Assembly (NCBI GenBank): GCA_023416315.1 | Contig: JAEZIA010000218.1 | Span: forward strand, 1 to 11,240 | From: Actinomycetes bacterium | GTDB taxonomy: Bacteria; Actinomycetota; Actinomycetes; Mycobacteriales; Mycobacteriaceae | Reading direction: 5' to 3' | DNA: 11,240 bases | Shown: one piece after another, positions 6,872 to 11,240 of the stretch | Layout of the letters: every line of letters starts with the position of its first letter | Position numbering within the stretch: position 1 is the stretch's first letter | The notes under the pieces: generated by a model | What the model saw: the letters and a program-made list of their open reading frames with translations, nothing else | What the model was told of the DNA's origin: nothing | Database searches by the model: none | Translations under genes and position numbers: made by a program

Positions 6872-7588
6872 ATGTGCGCGGTGAGTACCAAGACAGAAGC
6901 CCGGACCGACACTCGGCTGGCCGTTCGCTGCGCGGCAACCGCGTCCGTCGGTGCGGCGGCGATCCACTTCGCGGTGGCGCCGATGCACTGGCAGCATTGG
7001 CTGCCGTCGGGCGTGTTCTTCGCTGCTATCGCGCTGCTGCAATTGGCTTGGGCGTTCCTCGTCTGGTCGCGACCGGCCACACTGCTATTGGTGATCGGCA
7101 TCGTGGTCAACGCGGGTGCCGTCGCGCTGTGGATCCATTCCCGGACTGCGGGCGCTCCGTTCGGGCCCGCCGCCGGTCAGCCCGAGTCGGTCGACGCGGC
7201 CGGTATCTGCGTGCTGCTGTTGCAGTGCTACGTCGTCATGGGTGCGGCATGGGCATGGATCCGGCGTTCGCGTGCCGGACACGTCTCCGGTGCGGGGAGC
7301 GCGCTGGTACTCCTAGGCGCCAACGCCGTCATGGCGGTGGCGGTGACGGCGGGCCTGGCGTCGAGCCTCTCGGGTCATGGTCCTCACCACCACGGCCCCG
7401 CTGAGGCCCACGACGCGCATCAGGTCACCCGTGAGCTCCCCGCAACGGAACACCACCATGTGCCGGCCCCTGAGGTGATGCCCCACGAGGAGGCGATCAC
7501 CGGCCCGGCACCAGCGCCGGCCGATGCCGGCCGACCGATGGTCGAATCCAGCCTGCACACCGAGGGCCACCACGACCACCACGACTGA
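6872..7588 (+). CDS. Multi-pass membrane protein with a histidine-rich C-terminal tail
   Basis: A 238-residue protein that I cannot place in a named family. Four clear hydrophobic segments lie at about 46-65, 69-88, 108-130 and 139-165, with a weaker one at about 15-34. The last 70 or so residues form a hydrophilic, Pro/Ala-rich tail with 15 histidines, in clusters such as HGPHHHGP, TEHHHVP and EGHHDHHD at the very end. Such tails commonly bind Cu, Ni, Zn or Co and occur in metal transport or storage proteins. The neighbouring DUF305 lipoprotein, itself His/Met-rich, supports a metal role, but this is inference. The start is uncertain: ATG at 6872 or GTG at 6881 (giving MSTKTEA) are both possible, and neither has a good ribosome binding site. 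It is divergent from the glycosyltransferase and about 215 bp upstream of the DUF305 gene on the same strand. Confidence 0.85.
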   Translation: MCAVSTKTEARTDTRLAVRCAATASVGAAAIHFAVAPMHWQHWLPSGVFFAAIALLQLAWAFLVWSRPATLLLVIGIVVNAGAVALWIHSRTAGAPFGPAAGQPESVDAAGICVLLLQCYVVMGAAWAWIRRSRAGHVSGAGSALVLLGANAVMAVAVTAGLASSLSGHGPHHHGPAEAHDAHQVTRELPATEHHHVPAPEVMPHEEAITGPAPAPADAGRPMVESSLHTEGHHDHHD

Positions 7589-7611
7589 GTGATTCGAACA
7601 CGTCGTACCGC

Positions 7612-7688
7612 CGAGTCTGCAAGGAGCGCAACGACTCTGCGGCCAGCGCGTCGGATCGGGGTGAACCCACGCACTCACCACAGACTCG
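7612..7688. repeat. Long-range inverted repeat CGAGTCTG / CAGACTCG
   Basis: CGAGTCTG (7612-7619) and CAGACTCG (7681-7688) are perfect 8-bp arms 61 nt apart, in the 217-bp gap (7589-7805) between the His-rich membrane protein and the DUF305 gene. The loop is too long for a normal terminator. The rest of this gap holds the OmpR-type repeat at 7712-7733 and a possible promoter; no small gene or RNA is evident. Confidence 0.3.
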
Positions 7689-7711
7689 ATGCGGAACAGG
7701 CGTCCAGCAGC

Positions 7712-7733
7712 TTCATCGAATCTTCACAGAACC
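7712..7733 (+). promoter_or_regulatory. Tandem 11-bp direct repeat, probable response-regulator site upstream of the DUF305 gene
   Basis: TTCATCGAATC (7712-7722) is followed without a gap by TTCACAGAACC (7723-7733). An 11-bp direct repeat is the usual layout for OmpR/PhoB-family dimers. A near copy lies upstream of the response-regulator gene at 10424-10445. Between the two sites CGAATCTTCAC is identical and GAAC follows after one variable base. Confidence 0.6.
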
Positions 7734-7752
7734 ACTAGGCCACCCCTACCGA
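7723..7752 (+). promoter_or_regulatory. Candidate promoter of the DUF305 lipoprotein gene
   Basis: TTCACA (7723-7728) matches the -35 consensus TTGACA at five of six bases and coincides with the second half of the 11-bp repeat. After 18 nt comes TACCGA (7747-7752), a weak -10. An activator overlapping -35 with a poor -10 is typical of OmpR-regulated promoters. The leader would be about 45 nt. Confidence 0.35.
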
Positions 7753-7805
7753 AGCCAGTGAGGCTGGACGGGATCGACTGATCCGACGCGATGAAGGGGT
7801 GTGTT

Positions 7806-8477
7806 GTGACCAAGACCAGGACAGTGGCGACCGGGATGGTCGCGATCGCCGCGGTGGCCACCATCGGGGCATGTGGCAATTCGGCATCCGACGGCGCGGC
7901 ACCGTCGACTGCGCAGAGTTCGACCACAGCGCCCTCAGCCACGCATAACCAGGCCGACATGATGTTCGCCCACATGATGATTCCGCACCATCGGCAGGCG
8001 ATCGAGATGAGTGACATGGTCCTGGCCAAGCAGGGCATCGATCCGCGGGTGATCGATCTGGCCAAGCAGATCAAGGCGGCGCAGGGCCCGGAAATCGACA
8101 CCATGCAGGGCTGGCTGAATCAGTGGGGCATGTCGGGCATGCCCGGGATGCCCAATATGCCGGGCGCGCCGTCCGATCACGGCGGCATGCACGGTTCGGG
8201 CACCATGACCATGCCGATGCCGAGCGGGTCGATGATGCCCGGGATGGACGGGATGATGTCGCCTGCCGATATGCAGGCGCTGCAGACGGCGCAGGGAGTC
8301 GAGGCCAGCAAGCTGTACCTCACCCAGATGATCAAGCATCACCAAGGCGCGATCAGCATGGCGCAGAACGAGATCAAGGATGGCCAGTCCGCCGATGCCG
8401 TGGCACTGGCCAAGTCGATCGCCACCAGTCAGCAGAAGGAGATCGACACCATGAACCAGATCCTCAGCACGCTCTAG
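7806..8477 (+). CDS. DUF305-family lipoprotein with a methionine-rich linker
   Basis: A 223-residue exported lipoprotein. The signal peptide MTKTRTVATGMVAIAAVATIGAC has a lipobox IGAC with C23 as the lipidated residue, followed by a Ser/Thr/Ala-rich spacer. Two DUF305-type helical repeats carry the family's metal-ligand motifs: HNQADMMFAHMMIPHH (H47, H56, M57, M58, H61, H62) and MIKHHQGAISM (M175, H178, H179, M185). Between them a linker at about 109-156 holds 14 methionines plus H125 and H129, the kind of sequence that binds copper or silver outside the cytoplasm. I chose GTG at 7806 because AAGGGG (7794-7799) lies 6 nt upstream; the earlier ATG at 7791 would place that ribosome binding site inside the gene. 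Its 3' end is 10 bp from the convergent kinase gene. The upstream direct repeat suggests control by that two-component system. Confidence 0.92.
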   Translation: MTKTRTVATGMVAIAAVATIGACGNSASDGAAPSTAQSSTTAPSATHNQADMMFAHMMIPHHRQAIEMSDMVLAKQGIDPRVIDLAKQIKAAQGPEIDTMQGWLNQWGMSGMPGMPNMPGAPSDHGGMHGSGTMTMPMPSGSMMPGMDGMMSPADMQALQTAQGVEASKLYLTQMIKHHQGAISMAQNEIKDGQSADAVALAKSIATSQQKEIDTMNQILSTL

Positions 8478-8487
8478 CTTTCGCGCG

Positions 8488-9630
8488 TCAAGCGAACTCG
8501 CGTCGAGCGCCGCGGCGGCCTGCGGTCGTCGGCCGGCTGGGCACCGAAACCGTGAAGGTGGTGCCGGCACCGCGGCCGTTGCTGGTCACGGTGATGGTGC
8601 CACCGTGGGCCTCGGTCAGGGCCTTGGCGATGGCCAGACCGATGCCGGAACCGCCCTGGCCGCGATCGGGCGCAGAGTCGGCACGGTAGAAGCGCTCGAA
8701 GACATGCCGGAGATGCTGCGCTGCAATACCTTCGCCGTCATCGCTGACCGTGAAGACCACCGCGCTGCCTGCTCGTTCCGCGCCGAGCTGAACATGCCCG
8801 CCGGCACTGGTATGGCGTAACGCGTTGTCCAGAAGATTGTGCAGCACCTGAGTGAGGCGCTGACCATCTGCCCAAAGGCTGATCCCCTGACCTTCCCGGA
8901 CAGTCAACGCGACGTTTTTGGCCGCATAGCGGTCGGTCACGGCCGCGGTGACCGACTCGATGACGTCGTCCGCGTTGACCCACGCCGGCGTGATGGTGGC
9001 GTGCGCTTCCTCGGCCTGTGCCAGGGCGGCGACGTCGGCCGAGAAGCGCACCAGGCGACCGGCCTGCTCACGCAGCATCGCGACGGTGGGGCGATCCAGG
9101 GCCTTGACGCCGTCCTCCACGGCTTCCAGATAGGCCTCCAATACGGACACCGGCGTACGGATCTCGTGAGCAAGATCGCCGAACAACTGCCGCCGGCTTG
9201 ATTCCACCGCCTGCAGCCGGTCTGCCATCTTGTTGAAAGCGGATGCCATCTCGTCGAATTCATCACCCAGGTGAGGCGGTTCAACGTGGATGGCGTAGTG
9301 CCCTTCCGCGACTGCCGACGCGGCAGCCGCTACCTCGGCGACGGACTGCTGCAGGCGTCGGCTCAGGTACACGGTGGCGATCAACGCGGTGAGGGCGGCG
9401 ACGGTGATCGCAACACCGATGGAAAGCGCGGTGGCGTGCTGGTAGGCCTGCTCGGCGTGGTACTGCTCGTTGGAGTCGGGTGCGACGCCGGCCATGTGGA
9501 GGTGCTCACGGAACAAGGGTGGCCCGACCACCGATGCGACGACCCACGTGGTGACGCCCCCGGTGACAAGGACCAGGCTTTGGGCGAGCAGTAACCGCCG
9601 GCGCATGCCGAATCCGCTGAGCGCCCTCAC
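8488..9630 (-). CDS. Sensor histidine kinase (HAMP, HisKA, HATPase)
   Basis: A 380-residue membrane kinase. TM1 is about 13-36 and TM2 about 70-89, enclosing a short extracytoplasmic loop of about 33 residues. A HAMP linker (about 90-145) follows, then the HisKA domain with phospho-acceptor H155 in LAHEIRTP. The ATPase domain has an N box LHNLLDNALRH, G1 box DDGEGI, F box FERFYRADS and G2 box GSGIGLAIAK. The loop contains EHLHM and further His residues (four in all, plus Met), so direct metal sensing is possible but unproven. The start is GTG at 9630, which overlaps the regulator's TGA as GTGA; an internal ATG at 9606 is an alternative. The pair is therefore co-translated. The protein ends with a basic tail. 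It converges on the DUF305 gene, leaving a 10-bp gap with no visible terminator. Confidence 0.95.
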   Translation of the reverse strand: MRALSGFGMRRRLLLAQSLVLVTGGVTTWVVASVVGPPLFREHLHMAGVAPDSNEQYHAEQAYQHATALSIGVAITVAALTALIATVYLSRRLQQSVAEVAAAASAVAEGHYAIHVEPPHLGDEFDEMASAFNKMADRLQAVESSRRQLFGDLAHEIRTPVSVLEAYLEAVEDGVKALDRPTVAMLREQAGRLVRFSADVAALAQAEEAHATITPAWVNADDVIESVTAAVTDRYAAKNVALTVREGQGISLWADGQRLTQVLHNLLDNALRHTSAGGHVQLGAERAGSAVVFTVSDDGEGIAAQHLRHVFERFYRADSAPDRGQGGSGIGLAIAKALTEAHGGTITVTSNGRGAGTTFTVSVPSRPTTAGRRGARREFA

Positions 9631-10385
9631 CGGCCCGATCCCATCCGGTAGCCGACACCCCGAATGGTCAGCACGAACCTCGGCTCGGCGGGGTTGTCGG
9701 CGAGTTTGCGGCGCAAGTGGCCGACATGGACGTCGACGAGGTGGTCGTTGCCCACCCAGGGCTCACCCCACACCGCGTCGATCAACTGGCGGCGACTCCA
9801 CACCACTGCGGGCCGCGATGACAACGCCGCCAGGATGTCGAACTCCGTGCGCGTCAACGGAATCGGGACCCCCTCGAGGAGCACCTGGCGACTCAGCACA
9901 TCGATGGTCAGCGGGCCGAACTCGCGCGGGGGTAGCTCGTCGGTCGCTGCCCCGGCGCTTGGCGCGGCAAGTGCACTCACTGAACGCGGGCGGCGCAGCA
10001 TGGCCCGGATCCGGGCGACCAGCTCGCGCGGGCTGAACGGCTTGGTCACATAGTCGTCGGCGCCGACCGACAACCCGACGATCGTGTCCACCTCGGTGTC
10101 CCGCGCGGTGAGCATCACTACGTAGGCGTCGGAGAACGTCCGCAGCTGCCGACACACCTCCAAGCCATCGATGCCGGGCAGACCCAGGTCGAGCACCACC
10201 ACGTCCGGGTCGACCCGGCGGGCCAACTCCAAGGCGTCGGCCCCGGAATGGCTCACGGTCACTTCGAAATGCTCACGTTCCAGGTAGCTGGCGACGACAT
10301 CGGCCAGCGGCTTCTCGTCATCGACCACCAGGGCGCGGTAGCCGGGGTCGGCACCGGGCGATGTGGTCGGCGATGTGGAATCCAT
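9627..10385 (-). CDS. OmpR/PhoB-family DNA-binding response regulator
   Basis: A 252-residue two-domain response regulator. The receiver domain has the acidic pair D22/D23, phospho-acceptor D66 in VVVLDLGLPG, T93 and K115 in YVTKPFSP. After a linker of about 30 residues comes a C-terminal winged helix (about 150-250), with LTRTEFDILAAL, a recognition-helix region VDVHVGHLRRKL and the wing IRGVGYRMG. The cognate kinase gene overlaps its stop codon. I chose ATG at 10385, which gives a normal lead-in (MDSTSPTT); the frame extends to a GTG at 10439, but that codon lies inside the direct-repeat site. GAGGG sits close to the ATG as a poor ribosome binding site. Likely targets are the paired 11-bp repeats at 10424-10445 (own promoter) and 7712-7733 (DUF305 gene), so positive or negative autoregulation is expected. 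Confidence 0.95.
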   Translation of the reverse strand: MDSTSPTTSPGADPGYRALVVDDEKPLADVVASYLEREHFEVTVSHSGADALELARRVDPDVVVLDLGLPGIDGLEVCRQLRTFSDAYVVMLTARDTEVDTIVGLSVGADDYVTKPFSPRELVARIRAMLRRPRSVSALAAPSAGAATDELPPREFGPLTIDVLSRQVLLEGVPIPLTRTEFDILAALSSRPAVVWSRRQLIDAVWGEPWVGNDHLVDVHVGHLRRKLADNPAEPRFVLTIRGVGYRMGSGR

Positions 10386-10423
10386 GCCCTCATCGTGCCG
10401 CGCCCGTGCGTCGCGGTCGGCTC

Positions 10424-10445
10424 TTGAGCGAATCTTCACCGAACA
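10424..10445 (+). promoter_or_regulatory. Tandem 11-bp direct repeat, probable autoregulatory site of the response regulator
   Basis: TTGAGCGAATC (10424-10434) is followed without a gap by TTCACCGAACA (10435-10445), matching the element at 7712-7733 at most positions. It lies 39-60 bp upstream of the response-regulator ATG. The repeats read in the plus direction, opposite to the regulator gene, whereas the other copy reads with its gene. This site also overlaps the T-rich tail of the upp terminator. Confidence 0.6.
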
Positions 10446-10477
10446 AACACCAAACCCGCGGTGGCCCCGGGGCGGGT
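10440..10477 (-). terminator. Probable rho-independent-like terminator of the upp operon
   Basis: Just after the upp stop, the minus strand can form a stem of ACCCGC and GCGGGT (10477-10472 with 10459-10454) around a 12-nt GC-rich loop. It is followed by TTGGTGTTTGTTCG, a T-rich but interrupted tail. The shape fits an actinobacterial terminator with a weak U-tract and would separate upp from the response-regulator gene. Confidence 0.5.
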
Positions 10478-10481
10478 CGTC

Positions 10482-11111
10482 CTATTTCGTGCCGAACAGC
10501 CGATCGCCTGCGTCGCCGAGACCCGGCACGATATAGCCCGCCGCGTCGAGTTCGCGGTCGACGGCCGCGGTGAAAATCGGGACCTCAGGGTGGGAGCCGT
10601 GGAGGGCGGCGATGCCTTCGGGACAGGTGAGCAGACAGACGAACTTGATGGACCGGGGCCGGAACTCCTTGAGCCGGTCCACCGCGGCGACCGCCGAGTT
10701 GCCGGTGGCCAGCAGCGGGTCGACCACCACCACCTCACGTTCGTGTAGATCGCTCGGCATCTTGAAGTAGTACTCGACGGCGACAAGCGTTTTGGGATCT
10801 CGGTACAACCCGATGTGCCCGATCCGCGCGCCGGGTACCACCGTCAGCATGCCGTCGAGAATGCCGGTGCCGGCCCGCAGGATCGAGACGAACACCAGCT
10901 TCTTACCGTCGATCACGGTGCCCGTCGTCGCCTCCAGGGGTGTGTCGACCTCGACCTGTTGCGTCGGGGTGTCGCGCAGCACCTCGTAGGCCAGCAGGGT
11001 GGACACCTCGTTGGCGAGCCGGCGAAACGTATTCGTCGAGGTCTCCTTGCGCCGCATCAAGGTCAGCTTGTGTTGGACCAGCGGGTGGTCGATGACATGG
11101 ACGTCACGCAT
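10482..11111 (-). CDS. upp: Uracil phosphoribosyltransferase
   Basis: A complete 209-residue cytosolic enzyme that joins uracil and PRPP to give UMP. Family signatures are clear: the PRPP-binding loop VVVDPLLATGNSA (about 128-140), the SILRAGTGILDG segment (about 76-87) and the uracil-binding C-terminus PGLGDAGDRLFGTK (195-209). Length is normal for the family. The ATG at 11111 overlaps the stop of the upstream gene as TGATG, and there is no strong ribosome binding site, so translation is probably coupled to that gene. The upstream gene appears to be URC4. In the URC route of uracil breakdown UMP formation is an early step (URC6 is a uracil phosphoribosyltransferase), so this copy may serve catabolism as well as salvage. 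A terminator follows. Confidence 0.97.
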   Translation of the reverse strand: MRDVHVIDHPLVQHKLTLMRRKETSTNTFRRLANEVSTLLAYEVLRDTPTQQVEVDTPLEATTGTVIDGKKLVFVSILRAGTGILDGMLTVVPGARIGHIGLYRDPKTLVAVEYYFKMPSDLHEREVVVVDPLLATGNSAVAAVDRLKEFRPRSIKFVCLLTCPEGIAALHGSHPEVPIFTAAVDRELDAAGYIVPGLGDAGDRLFGTK

Positions 11112-11240
11112 CAGAACACCGTGCCATCGCTGGCGATGGACAGCGGTGGCGCACCACCGCGCAGCTCGTGCGCCAGCCGCCGACCGGCCGCCCAGGTGCC
11201 GCCCTCCAGGATTCGGGCCAGGGGTAGCTGTCGGGCGTCC
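11111..11240 (-). CDS. C-terminus of a probable URC4/DUF1688 protein (uracil catabolism), 5' end outside the window
   Basis: The minus strand is open from the right edge to TGA at 11113-11111, giving 42 visible codons. The end reads GGTWAAGRRLAHELRGG and then PPLSIASDGTVF, which matches the C-terminus of URC4/DUF1688 proteins as I remember it. URC4 is needed for uracil use in the yeast URC pathway, where it acts with URC1 (a GTP cyclohydrolase II homologue) and a uracil phosphoribosyltransferase; homologues occur in bacteria, including actinobacteria. The exact reaction is not known to me. The one-base stop/start overlap (TGATG) with upp supports a joint function. The identification rests on a short tail, so confidence is moderate; the reading frame itself is secure. 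Confidence 0.65.
   Translation of the reverse strand, partial: DARQLPLARILEGGTWAAGRRLAHELRGGAPPLSIASDGTVF

Noticed and set aside
7588..7602. GATTCGAAC resembling a tRNA T-loop
   Set aside because: No acceptor, D or anticodon arm can be formed on either strand around it.
7791..7805. ATG at 7791 as the start of the DUF305 protein
   Set aside because: The AAGGGG ribosome binding site lies just after this ATG and is correctly spaced for GTG 7806, which also gives a normal lipoprotein signal peptide without the extra Cys.
8478..8487. Terminator between the DUF305 and kinase genes
   Set aside because: The gap is 10 bp and no stem with a T-tract can be placed there for either direction.

Overview
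The window is high-GC (roughly two-thirds G+C by eye) chromosomal DNA from an actinobacterium, most likely a mycobacterium of the fast-growing Mycolicibacterium type. The support is the codon bias, frequent GTG starts, a DesA3/Rv3230c-type desaturase and reductase pair, and a URC4-upp gene pair. No rRNA, tRNA, insertion sequence, phage gene or CRISPR array is visible. Gene density is very high, with several start/stop overlaps.

Left part (1-2623, minus strand): four genes read leftwards. They are a TetR regulator of the FabR/DesT type, a HAD phosphatase, a RibD-C-type pyrimidine reductase, and an unrecognised protein cut by the window edge. The reductase and the unknown gene overlap as ATGA. 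Divergent from the regulator lies a plus-strand operon (2694-4856) for a flavin/2Fe-2S reductase and a membrane acyl-CoA desaturase, together a two-component desaturation system. The divergent gap carries a perfect 16-bp inverted repeat, and further copies of its half-site lie at the reductase start codon. This resembles unsaturated fatty-acid control by FabR/DesT regulators.

Middle (4857-6752, minus): a large ArnT-like membrane glycosyltransferase converges on the desaturase with no base between the two stop codons.

Right-centre (6872-10385): a probable metal-handling locus. It has a multi-pass membrane protein with a histidine-rich tail, a DUF305 lipoprotein with a methionine-rich linker, and a convergent histidine kinase/response regulator pair. 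The most striking signal is a pair of 11-bp direct repeats, TTSANCGAATC followed by TTCACNGAACM, found once before the DUF305 gene and once before the response-regulator gene. They are probably sites for this OmpR-family regulator.

Right end (10482-11240, minus): upp (uracil phosphoribosyltransferase) overlaps as TGATG with the end of a gene whose C-terminus looks like URC4/DUF1688. This points to the URC pathway of uracil catabolism rather than plain salvage. A probable terminator follows upp.

The function of the leftmost protein, the substrate of the glycosyltransferase and the metal sensed by the two-component system cannot be read from sequence alone.
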